Source: Mycteria americana
Lineage: Eukaryota > Chordata > Aves > Ciconiiformes > Ciconiidae
NCBI RefSeq assembly: GCF_035582795.1
Contig: NC_134368.1
Coordinates: forward strand, 37,935,501-37,999,500
DNA: 64,000 bases
Reading direction: 5' to 3'
Part shown: piece after piece, positions 42,483-53,350 of the stretch
Position numbering within the stretch: the stretch's first letter is position 1
Layout of the letters: every line of letters begins with the position of its first letter
Program-made: the position numbers and the translations under genes
Notes under the pieces: model-generated
What the model was told of the DNA's origin: nothing
Seen by the model: only the letters and a program-made list of their open reading frames with translations
Database searches by the model: none

Positions 42483-44246
42483 GTAGTAAACGCAAATTTA
42501 TTCAGAAAGTAAGTTTGGGGGTGTGTGCATGCTTACAGATTTTTTTTACATTTCTGTAAAACCTAATTAAAGACGACATTTACTTAGATAATTACACAAA
42601 GCAGGCAAGGTGGGGTTTTTTTATATTTTTACTAGACTCTATTAAATTATGACCTTTTGGAAAAGAAGTATGTGAAGAAACAGTGAAGTCATTACATCAT
42701 TCCTTGCCAAGGTAAAGAGTACAGGATTCTTGAGGGAGGACTACTGCTTGGCCTCTCTGAGAATAGGTGAGTTTGTCTCTGGCACTGGCTGCATCATCCA
42801 CAAGGTTTTACACATAGAACAAATCATATGTTCATGCTCTGTACAACTAACTGCTAAATACTTTTAAATAGAATGATTGTTCAGTCAACCATCTTAATTG
42901 TTTTATTTTCTTGAGTCACAATAGTCATTAGCATAAAGGGCATTCTCTTAAAATCCATCAGATACTCACAGAAGTGTCTCTAAATAAAGTTAAAATCTGA
43001 AATTAAGCAATTCTTTACAGTATACTGTGTATCTGAGTGGAAACTAAGTCTGGTTAAGGTCAGCTGTACTTCTTAGTTTCAAAGCTACTGTGGGACCTGA
43101 ACCGTGAGCTAAGGCTCCCTTTTCCAGAAATGGAGAAATACAAAAGAAGTCACTTTCTGGGGATAAAACCCTCTAACAGTAATAAAGACCTCACTGGAGC
43201 AGAAGGATGCAACTTGTTCTTCCCTGTGCCTGTTGGACTGAGTTGGTTTTCCCTAGCATTTGTGAGGTCTGTGAGAAATGTTTGGATAAGATCTTTTGGT
43301 GCTGTTCCCAGAACATGTTTCATGTGATATCAAAGAATCCTGACGTTGTGCCAGGGACCTTTTTGTCATTGGGAATTTAGAGACTGGCTTTGTAAAGGGT
43401 TGGCTGAGCCAGAATGCAAAGAAAACTCCTGAGCAGTCTCTTCTGGCAGGCCATCTTCTGTCAAAGGCCACCAGGGACCTGTACCAGGAGACTCCACCCA
43501 AAAGGAGAATGAGCAAGGGAGCGACAGGTGACAGCTTTAACTTCTTTAGCACTGCAGAGCTGGAACTGAAACATTGGTTGTCCAGGCCATGGATTTTCAC
43601 CAAAATATGAACTATTGGAGTAAATAAATGAGGTCATTGTAACCTTCCTTAAAGCCAGAGTGTCCTTGTCTTGAAGCAGGGAGATCAGAGACGAAGACCA
43701 GACTGATGTATGATTATTATATTCCTTCAACTGCAAGAATTAATGACCCTAGCTGCCTGAGAAGTGGGAAGGAATTGTGACTATGCTCACTTAAATACTA
43801 TTTAAGTAGCATTACTATCTCCCTACACATCAGTCTGAACCAGTGGTTTCCAATCTTTTTCCATCTGTAACCCGTAAGTTTTGTCCACTGGCAAGGCAGT
43901 CCTGGGTGAACGGAAGGTAAGCATACTGACAGTTTTCCTCACTACTTTCCATTCACCTCTTAAAGTCTGGAGTTGCAGATAGCCTATTTTGACTTCTGAG
44001 TAAATGCAAGGAATTTATCTTGAATCTACCATTGCTCTTCACAGTAGTTATTTAAGGTGCAGTCTATCACCACCTGCTTACAATATACAAAAGATGAGAA
44101 GGAAGCAGGTTTTCCAGAAGCCTTAAAATTGTAGTGATCACCTATTAAGTAAATTGTGCATCCTTCCTTCTGAGGACTTTTGCTTCAGTGAATGTAATCA
44201 AGAGGTTGTATCAGCTGACAAATGTCAACATTTAATATTTTTTCAG

Positions 44247-44393
44247 AACTTTGGACCCCATGGGAAAGGTGCAAGGAAAGTAAGACAGGAAAGGAGACTG
44301 GGGAAGAAGGTAAAACAAGGAATGGAAAAAAAGGAACTTACTAGTGAAAAACATAATGCTATTGATCAGTACTTGCTTCGTGGAGATGAAAAG
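44247..44393 (+). pseudogene. Relict NWD-like gene: intact basic exon
   Basis: The acceptor is TATTTTTTCAG and the donor GTGAGA. It has 49 open codons, phase 0 at both ends: NFGPHGKGARKVRQERRLGK, KVKQGMEKKELTSEKHNAID, QYLLRGDEK. It is highly basic and I assign no domain; it may be an inter-blade insertion. Confidence 0.5.
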
Positions 44394-45252
44394 GTGAGAA
44401 AACATCCTAATGTATCATGTTTATACAGTTTCTCTCAAATCTCAAAATATTGTTCTGCTTACTGATGGATATGTTACGTAACAACTGTTAGAATGCTGAG
44501 AAGCTCTTTTGTCCTACTTTGTATTCCTTTTTTTTATGTCACTTATTTCTATCTTGTTTTCACTCCATAGTTTCCATTATGATCTGGTATCAGGAAGGTC
44601 TCGAACAGGTAAGTGTTCTAGGGTCATAATCATAATTAAGTCCATCTTTTGATTGCTTAATTTACACTGATGATTAATTTTCTAATTGGAAATTCTATAG
44701 TTTTTCTTCCTAAAGATCAAATTTTAAGTTGCAATAAGAATTTTACAGTTTAATTGTGTTGTAACCAGAATTCCTGTTTTCACAAGTTCGCAAAGTTTAT
44801 TAATAATCTTTGCTATTTACTGTCATCTGCATATATAAAGTATCACTGTTGGGCTGTGTTTGGCTTTACTATGAACAGTTTCCCCTCTGACTTACTGTAG
44901 ATAGTCTCAGCCCAGTGTTCATTTGACATGATTTACCTTGATTTTCTCAGTCATCACTGCATTGGGTCAACAGACAGATCAGCTGGAGAAGTTATTACAA
45001 GTCCATATGTGTACATATACAATAACATATATGTCCATATGAAAGGACTTATGCCTAGAGGGTGGTTTGGTTTTAAGGTTCATTGACCAACACCAATGCC
45101 ACTTAACTACTTATATAAATAAATACGCTAAGATTGAGAAAAGGGTACATATTTTTAATTAGATATAAATGCGATAAAAAAGTGCTGGCATAAATCTGCA
45201 GAAAAGTTCTTGAGCTTGTGACTGACTTGCCAGATGATCTCCTGCTCCCTAG

Positions 45253-45459
45253 GTCACAGTGTGTTCATACCACGTGCACCATCTCTCTGAGTTCAGTTTG
45301 CAAGCCCTGTGCCAGCTCTGTCTTCTTGAAACCAGCACATCCATCCTCTTCCTATACACTACTGCCTTGACCTTCACTGACCACTATCTGGTCCTTCCTA
45401 GCTACACTGAAGAAGAGAAAATGGACTATATTATACTGTGGAACTTAGAAACCAGAATG
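45253..45459 (+). pseudogene. Relict NWD-like gene: intact WD40 exon
   Basis: The acceptor is GCTCCCTAG and the donor GTAGGT. It has 69 open codons, phase 0 to 0, including LYTTALTFTDHYLVLPSYTE and MDYIILWNLETRM. ALTFT…YLVLPS…YIILWNLET is the full layout of a WD40 blade (strand A/B, strand C, W in strand D). Confidence 0.65.
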
Positions 45460-47209
45460 GTAGGTATTATTTTTTGTAAGCTTAAATGCACTTTTCATGT
45501 TGAAAAGTGACTGCTAGATGTGGTACTTATAAAAATAACCAAGAGTTTGGATGGCGAATATTTGCATGAAACTACTCAGAAATTATCAGCACAGTAAGGA
45601 TTACTTACTGAATATGTTCTCTAGTTGCTAAAAATTAATGTACTCATTTTGCCAGTCACTTCCACCAAAAAATAACACTTATCAAAGAAAATACTGTGAA
45701 GCATTATTCCAGTGTTTCTTGAATAGGTAGAAACCAAAGCATAGTATCCAGGTTTGCTGCTTAAAATACCTGAACATCTATCAAATTTTCTATGAGTGTG
45801 GAGAATATAATTATTTTGTTACTAATTAATTACATATGCAACAAGTAGAAAGCAGAGCTGGAAATCCATTTAGGAGGTCATTTATTTCAACGGTACTGGA
45901 CTTTATTATTATTGGGCCTATCTTTCTACTGTAATAGGATAGTCCCCTCATACATACAAATACCATATTTTCACTCCGGCAAATAGGTGGTACCTCTGTA
46001 TGACAGCTAGAATCTTGTCCCTGGGTAGTTGTGTTCTGCAGCCATCTCCTGAATCACTAGGTATCGTTAGAAGCTTCCTCTCCCTGATCCTAGTCTCGAT
46101 GCCCCTGGGAAATTGCACCATTCCTCGCATCCTATGCCTGTAAATGTTCCTCAGTTGTGGATCTGGATTTCGCTGGGAAGAGAAAGGTCAGCCTTCCCCA
46201 TGGGCTTTGTGCCACTGTGGTAGCATAACCTTCAACACAGTTCAGCTCACTTTTGCCAGGGGAATGCAAGGAACATGCAACAAGTGTCCACCCAGCTGGC
46301 CACTGGCGATGCTCAAAATGTGCCCTTAGATGGATGGTGGATCTGATGGCTCTGCTCCCCTCCTGTCCTGCTGGCTGAGAGTAAATACTACATTCTTCAA
46401 ATGATTTTCAGAGAGAACTTTCAGGGGAAAAGGTAGGAAGAAGGAGAAATAACACATTAAATTCTTCTGGAGCTTTGTCTGGGCCTCCAAGGATATATCG
46501 GTGCCTTCCCACAGCTCAAGAACTGCTGATCCAATCCATTTCCCCTGCCCAAGGGCAGGATCAGTTATAATTAAACCAATACTGACATGGTTGTCTAGCC
46601 TGTCTTGTAGCATCTTCATCACTGGAGATCTTTACTTTCCAAAGGAATATATTTCAGTGCTTCACTGTCATTATGGTTGGACAGTTCTTTTTTTTTTGTT
46701 TTCTCCCTAGTGTCTTACTTAAACCTTCAGTGCTCCATCCGAAGGGCATTAATTATTGTCCTTTTCACTTAGACAGATTGTCCCTTTCCTCTTGGAAGAA
46801 ACTTTCACATTACCGAGGACTACTGACTTCAGTCCTCTTGTTTCTAGGCTTTGTTCTATTTTTCATTAGAAGTCATTGTCTTCTACACCTCTTCTCTATC
46901 TTGTTGCTTATTTGAACTCCCTCCCCCCTTAAGTGTGGTTTCCAAAACTGAATAGCATATAATTACTTAACATGTCTTAAAACAGCATTCCTGTTTATTC
47001 ATCTCACAAGATTTGTTTTTTTTGCGATGGCGCAAAATTAGTGACATGTTGATCTTACTCTCTTCAAATCCCAGGAGTTTTTTATTGTCATTAATGGTTA
47101 TTTAATATAGTACGATAATCAAAGTGCTATTCCTTAAGACTAATATCAAATTAATAGTAGAGGTGTTTATCTGACAGATACTTAAAATTACTGTTTTTCT
47201 AAATTTTAG

Positions 47210-47428
47210 GTTTAAAAATTATTGAAAAATGAGCCAGATGTTTACTGCTTGACAATTACAGATGATGCCAGTAGAATTGGTTTTGGGGTCATGATGGAAA
47301 ATGGGTAAACTCCTGAATATGTTCCTCTTTTGTTATTACATGAATGGTACACTCCACAGTCATCAAGTTCCTCTACCAAAGCACTTGCTCAGAAAGGAAA
47401 AATGAAGAAGCTGGCTAATGCTGATAAA
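47210..47428 (+). pseudogene. Relict NWD-like gene: exon with two in-frame TAA codons
   Basis: The acceptor is AAATTTTAG and the donor GTAACT. It is 73 codons, phase 0 to 0. It has TAA at 47213–47215, then KLLKNEPDVYCLTITDDASR and IGFGVMMENG, TAA at 47306–47308, then TPEYVPLLLLHEWYTPQSSS and STKALAQKGKMKKLANADK. Both stops are single-base changes away from common sense codons. Skipping this exon would keep the reading frame. Confidence 0.62.
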
Positions 47429-48355
47429 GTAACTTCATGAAATGCAAAGAATAAGTTAATAGATTTTGTGCTTCTGCTGATTAAGTCAAGGATTTTGCAT
47501 GTTTGTAAAAATTACTTTGAGTTTTCTTTTCAAACAAAATGACTCTTACTTAATTTTCTTCCAGTCTCTTGCATCTGTTCACTAAGTACAATAAAACTAT
47601 GGTTGGTCATCTTGCCAGGTTTTTGCTATCCTTAAGAAATGAGACAAATGACAGATAACCGATGGTTTAGAATGACAAATATATTCATTTCTGCTTACAT
47701 GTTCTGATCTTCTAAACTGGAAATGAGCAGGAATGTTGGCCAGTCATTACTAAAGAGTTGCATGATTTGTTTGAAATGAGGCTTTGTTGTGTGTCATCTT
47801 TATTAAGCAGTGCTCTCTTTATATAGAACTCAGGTTTTAAGTATGACAATTTGTGAATGGCCCCCTCTTTTCCCAGCTGAAGTAGATGATGATCATTCCA
47901 CTCTAGAGTAAAAATCTAATCACAGTGACACAAACAACACAGGGAGACTCTGGGCTGAAGAAGGTACAATTCAGAAGCCCAAGCATCAAACAAAATAAAG
48001 GGATCTAGGGAAAATTTAGTGACAAAGGCAGCCAGCCATCCCCAACTACCTAGTGAGATTCCAGTAGAAGATGACAGGATTCCAGTGTCTACATTCATAT
48101 CAAAATAAGACTTAGAAGAAACTTAGTGTTTTTAAGGCTTGCACAGTAGTAATGAGAGGCAACTGAGAGAAGCTATGCATGCCATTTATTTAGAGGTATT
48201 GGAAGTCCAGTCAGCCTCTATAGTTGTGCTGTTTCATGATCTTTCCAAGTGTTAACAGCATAAATGGTGATCTCTAATGGGTTTTATACAAGGTTTAAAC
48301 AGAGATCTGCTTGAAATGATACACTGAAATAAAACTATGCCAAAGCTACTTACAG

Positions 48356-48526
48356 TCTGTTTTAATGGAGTTGTTTATATCAGCACCATCTTCAACTGAA
48401 ACTCATAACACTCCGTTAAATATTATATCTTCCTACGTGGTTCAAAAGCATGGCAGAAATAGCAAGACCACAGTTATTGCTTCAGTTACTTCTCATGGAG
48501 CGTTAAGAAACCTGACCCAGCAGAAG
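48356..48526 (+). pseudogene. Relict NWD-like gene: intact exon
   Basis: The acceptor is CTTACAG and the donor GTTAGC. It has 57 open codons, phase 0 to 0: SVLMELFISAPSSTETHNTP, LNIISSYVVQKHGRNSKTTV, IASVTSHGALRNLTQQK. It fits in frame after the exon at 47210. No stop is present and I recognise no motif. Confidence 0.5.
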
Positions 48527-48817
48527 GTTAGCCATGTTTTAGAGCCTTGAGTTAGATTACTTCAACTAGGATACCTTAGTTAGATGCTTCCAGTTGATGC
48601 GCTTAAGCCTTCAGTAGAAACTTGGGCATTTTGCTGAAAACACAAGCAGTGTCTTCCAAGAATGAGCTCAGTGCCCATCTCATTAGTGAGTATTTGCATG
48701 ACTGGCTTTAGCTCAGGAGCTGGTACCCAGTGTCTCTCCTCATTTTTGCTATGCAAGGCAAAAATAAACAGTTTCAACATCATTATGTGTTCATGGCTTT
48801 TTTTAGTTTTTTAATAG

Positions 48818-48999
48818 AGCCAGCTTTTGAACAGAGACAGAACCTGCTTTGTGCAGATTCCGTATTTTGCCAAGGCCACGATTTAAAATTGCACCTCGGT
48901 CTTATCAGACTGTTGAATAGGAGATGAAGCATCTGCTGAAGAGCATGTTTGCATAACACCTTTGAAGAAATGGGCAGAGAGGAAAGGCGCAAGCTGTTA
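48818..48999 (+). pseudogene. Relict NWD-like gene: exon with stops
   Basis: The acceptor is TTTTTTAATAG. In phase 0, as the previous exon requires, it reads SQLLNRDRTCFVQIPYFAKA-TI, TAA, NCTSVLSDC, TGA, IGDEASAEEHVCITPLKKWA-ERKGASC, then TAG. The 3' border is not clear. Another frame is open for part of the stretch, so the reading is less certain. Confidence 0.4.
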
Positions 49000-50676
49000 G
49001 AAAATAATATCAGTTTATATCAGTGGGAAAATAAAAGGTGTTTGAAAGCAGAGTGAGCCTAAAGAACTTCACTTCAGCTATAAAGAATTGAATGGAAGTA
49101 TGTAATTTTTATATTCATCAGATAATTCCATTTAGAAGCTGTGCTTCATTTAGTGAGAAGGAAAACTAGGACTATAATCTGGGCGCATTTTACATGTATT
49201 TATATGCAGATTTACATTGGGCATAAGGTTCAAGGAGCCTTATCAAATGATCTGTGTTTTGGCAAGCATACTAACATGATCTTAATTTAATAACAACTTC
49301 TTCCTACTGATTTTTTGAATAAACTTGTGCTTAGAGGCTGTATTCTAAAATATCAGGACTTAATTTTTTTTTTTTTAAATCCTTCATACAGAGCCAGAAT
49401 AGATGCAAGAATGGTTCTGGTTACAGTTGGGATGTTCCTCCTGTGAGGGACTCACACGATTTGAATTATTAAGAAAAGTTTTAAATTTCTTCTCAGTTCA
49501 TTTAATTCTCGTAAGTTTTAACAGCCTTTTACAGTTGGCAGTTACTGAAGCTGCAGTTCAGTTACTCTGGTGCACTCCATGAAGTCAAGCCTTTGAAATC
49601 TGTGGGTGATTTCTTGTCTGCTGTTGTACCTCATGCCAGCAAGTACAGATGACAAGTCATTAAATACAAGAGAGAGGTGTTAGCAAAAAAAATTTTATTA
49701 AATACGAGACTTGTCTGACCTGCTTCCCCCAGTCCAATTCTGTCTCTGCGGCAACAGCCACAAGCATGTCACAAAACGTTCAGGATTTCTCTAAAGAAAA
49801 ATTTAAATACTTAAAATGTCACTTTTCAAGGAAGCATCGTATTTTATCCTCAAGCAGGTTTCAAAAGTGCATAGCATGTTTACAGGAAGACAAGCCTTGT
49901 GGCTTGTAAAGCTTCATCATCAGCTAAGGCATTAATTTCGCTCCCCACAGCAAGCAGGGCCACCGGCTGCACGGGCATAAGAATGAACACATACTCTGTT
50001 AACTTACCTGATCTGGCAGTGCTTTGGGATTGGGGAAGTATGTCTTCTGAAGTCGAGTTTAGAATAGCTGTGGTATGATAATCACAAATTTTATTGCAAT
50101 GTTCTTTACATAAAATCATCAAGTACCACCTTCATGGTTTACTATAAATATTTTAATAGTGTAAGGGGGGAAAGACTCAAAATTATTCTTTCCTTCTATT
50201 GCTAAATAAGAGGTAATCATAACGTAGATGAATTTGCCACTCTGTATACTATCACTAGATTACTGCATTGAAAATCATAGTCAAAGTACGTATTTTTATT
50301 TAGAAAATGCTCAATAGTCTGTTTCTGTACGATTTCAATTATTATTCAACATTTCCAAGTTTTATGAAATTAATATGAAGAGTTCTTCACCGATGCAGAA
50401 ATTCCAATGATCTGATACTCAGAAATCCAAGTAATTTACTGTTTTTTAAACTTAAAGACTCTCCCAAAAGCCATTTAATAATCCCATATCTTGCATCCCG
50501 TGTCCCAGCTCTACTGGCTAACTTACTTACACAACTCACTGCGTTCAACTGACAATACAATTGTTTGTTAGCATCTCAATATTACACCTTTGGGGAAAAA
50601 AAAACATATTTAGTGTTTTTTTTATAGAATTTACTATCTGTATGTATCTGAGTATGTTTTTGTTATCCGTTCACAG

Positions 50677-50801
50677 GATAAAAGTTTGGGATCCATTTGA
50701 ACACCAGCATACCATTATTCCAAGTTATGAAGGTGTACATCATACTGTGATCAGCAAACTCCAGCTGCTGGAGGAAAGGGCAAAAGCAGTCCTACTTGCA
50801 G
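50677..50801 (+). pseudogene. Relict NWD-like gene: intact WD40 exon
   Basis: The acceptor is CGTTCACAG and the donor GTCTGT. After one base it reads IKVWDPFEHQHTIIPSYEGV and HHTVISKLQLLEERAKAVLL-A, leaving one G. IKVWDP is a strong WD-repeat end and KAVLLAG begins strand B/C of the next blade. The left-over G joins GA at 53119 to give glycine, continuing G-YVNLWDL in frame. Confidence 0.68.
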
Positions 50802-51611
50802 GTCTGTGAAACTGATTATTATACTGGTAATGCTTCTACAATTCTATTTCTCACCCTTCTCCAGTAATAGATGGCACGTTAGTATTAAACATTTACCAGG
50901 CAAAATTTCTAAGTGGGCAATAACGTAGGTATATAGTGGGCTGCAACTCTAGTATGGTTTTGATATTATTTTGGTTTTATTTTTATTTGAGAAATGATGG
51001 GTACTTTCTCCTTTTGTGCTATTGAGGACTTAACCTTTGCTATCTGGTGAGGTCAAAAGGAACCTCGAAATAATTCTGTGTCTGCCCAGCAGCAGCTGAC
51101 AGACTAGGGCGCATGCAGCCCCCCTTTTTGTCCCTGCACTGGAGAGCGGGATCGATGATTCCAGTTACCAATCCCTCCCTGTCTCAGGCACCAGGATATT
51201 TTAATGGCTCCAATAATGTGTTCCTCAGACAACAACTAAAGGCATTCTTCAAGGCCTGAAAAGCACGTAGTCCAGAGAGGACAGGGTCAAAAATAGTCAA
51301 AGAACAAGAAAGCAGAACTAAGGAAATAACAGTACCAGATAATCTTCATGCAAACGGCAGAAATTTGGGGGGTTTTGTTGTTGTTACCACAGGTTCCCTT
51401 TACTCTAGACTTTTAACGTCTATTTATATTCATTTCCACCACTCAAAAGAATACCCTATTTGTTGTTAACCTCAAACAGCAAGAAAGCAGTATCTCCATA
51501 AAAACCCAAAAAGGACACGTAGCTCCCATGGCACAAGTATGAATGCTGGGGCACCTGTGGGCAAATGAATTAATTGCACAACTTCTGTCCATGTCCCTCC
51601 CCCCTCCATTA

Positions 51612-51665
51612 AAAACAAACAAACAAACAAACCAAAAACAAAACCACACACACAAAACAAAAAAA
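51612..51665. repeat. (AAAC)n-like and A/C-rich simple repeat
   Basis: Several AAAC/CAAA units run into CACACA and A-rich sequence. It is a simple repeat in the interior of the relict gene, between its last two exons. Confidence 0.85.
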
Positions 51666-53118
51666 CACAAACCCAATACTGTTGCTCTACTGCCAGCAAA
51701 TGCAGCTACTGCGGTAACCTCACACGGTACCTGTCTGGGCTGCTGTCTCCCAGATGAACCTTGCTGTATTCCTCACTGGAAGGTTACAGTTGCAAGTAAA
51801 TTGCAGTCTTTTCCCCAAAAGTATGAAACAAATTTACACACCTAAAACTTGTCAGATTTTTAAATTCATACTGCATATAATTATATAGCATCCAGTTTGC
51901 CTCCCACAAAAATCTCTGCCTCACTGAGACCATGCAGGGGCAAAATGAAGTTTGGGGTGGTATCTATAAGCCTACCATTTCCTAGCCTGACTGGTGACCT
52001 AAATAAAACTTTCAGTATTAGGTTTTTCCAAGATGTAATTTATACTATGGCTGTCAGGAGTTAAGATAGCAGTTGCCATGGAGCTTTAATCTTTTTTTAG
52101 GCTTAAGTCAAAGGAAGCTGGAAATCTGTATGGTGGGTAGAACCCTGCTCAACAGAATTTTATTTAAATTGGGACAGGATTTTATCCTAATTTCTCTACT
52201 GAAAGTTATTCTCAAGGGTTCTAGAATTCTTTTTATTTTATTCTGTTTCTCAGCAGGAGATGGAAGTTTCCTTTTAGGCTTCTTAAATCACGCTACATTC
52301 AACCACAGAAGTACCCAAGTTGCTCCCCCCCACTCCTCCAACTATAAACTGTAACTTTCTACTAGTCTTAATGTGCACAGCTAATCCCTGTAGTGAAATT
52401 CATTCACCAGTTTTACCATTTTCAGTGGAGGCACTCCATAAGTATGCAGAAGCAAAACTTTGGGGAGGATTTTATTTTCTATATGCCCACTAAGCGCTAA
52501 TCCCTACACTGGAAAACAGACCTTTGGAACAGAAGTAATTAGTTTGAATCTGTGTGTCTGCTACTTATAACTTCCTTGATGTATATTTAAGAAAAAAAGA
52601 AGTGTGCAATGTGTGAAGTGCATCTCTGAGAAGTACAAAATTGGCCATGCGATAGCCAGTAATGTTCTGCTAGAACACAGTTGCAGCAGAACAGAGATGC
52701 AATCCAGTCTAATACTTGCAGTTAAAACATTGCTGGCTGACTTAAAACTGAATTTGCCCTACTTAATAAACCAAAAAAATGCAGAATTTGTCAAAACAAA
52801 CTTTTAGAACTCTTACCCTACCCCAACCAAAAATTGGATAGGATTCAGATGCAATATGAGCTTGATCTTAAGAAGAGACTTGGATTGAAAGGCAAATGAC
52901 AGCTTCATTTAATGAATAATTTGCCAGAATTTTCACTAAATAGAACTGTTTACTAGCTAACTGTAGTGGAAATCCATAATCCTTGAGCTGGTCCAAAGAC
53001 TGCAGGGTAATCAGAAAATTGGCATAAAAGAGGATTTCAAACTTTTTCAACTCTTTAATGGCATGTATTATAAAAGAGGCATGATAATAGTAAAAAATAA
53101 ACATCTTTTTCCTTCTAG

Positions 53119-53350
53119 GATACGTAAATCTATGGGACTTGAACAGTTGCACAATAACATCTGGTTTTATCACTGACAGCAAAATGTCTTACCTAACTAG
53201 CACTGGACAGAAAAACAATTCTTGTGGGTGTGACTGACAACCCTGCTCATCATCTTGAGAGGATCAGATGCAAAACCAACTGTTCTACTCAAAAAATACT
53301 TCTTTGGAGAAGTATCTGCTAGCAGCCAGGAAGAACCTGAAGAAAACTAG
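53119..53350 (+). pseudogene. Relict NWD-like gene: probable terminal exon with one frameshift
   Basis: The acceptor is TTTTTCCTTCTAG. After GA it reads YVNLWDLNSCTITSGFITDS and KMSYLTSTGQKNNSCG, completing the WD blade begun at 50677. TGA at 53235–53237 ends that frame. A one-base shift near 53223–53234 opens LTTLLIILRGSDAKPTVLLK and KYFFGEVSASSQEEPEEN to a TAG at 53348–53350, which looks like the natural end of the protein. Confidence 0.6.

Larger units (their letters stand above)
24901..53350 (+). pseudogene. Relict NACHT/WD40 (NWD1/NWD2/TEP1-like) STAND ATPase gene, decayed
   Basis: At least fourteen exon-like blocks lie in order on the plus strand, each described separately. N-terminal blocks carry ERNALMEESYPQLYNYC then LMDLRWG, and WYRHDENFL further on. 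Both recall the conserved N-terminal region before the NACHT ATPase of NWD-family proteins (…VVDLRWG…, …RDEN…PPTY…). Later blocks read as WD40 repeats (ITVWNI, IILWNLET, IKVWDP, VNLWDL). Such proteins are large STAND-class signalling ATPases related to NLR-type sensors. Neighbouring blocks mostly join in compatible phase. Stops or frameshifts occur in about nine blocks, while at least five are intact. I did not find a convincing P-loop block between 32.2 and 42.3 kb, so the NACHT core may be deleted or unrecognisable. The gene lies on the same strand as RWDD4 and tail-to-tail with ING2. The coding nature is well supported; the family assignment rests on recalled motifs and is likely but unsearched. 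Confidence 0.72.

Noticed and set aside
44571-44608. A 38-base block with good acceptor and GTAAGT donor as a relict-gene exon
   Set aside because: It would break the phase between the blocks at 44393 and 45253, and in the required phase it contains TGA. It may be a cryptic exon.
45001-45045. Repeated GTCCATATG units near 45.0 kb
   Set aside because: Only two imperfect copies in an AT-rich stretch; this fits chance or minor slippage.
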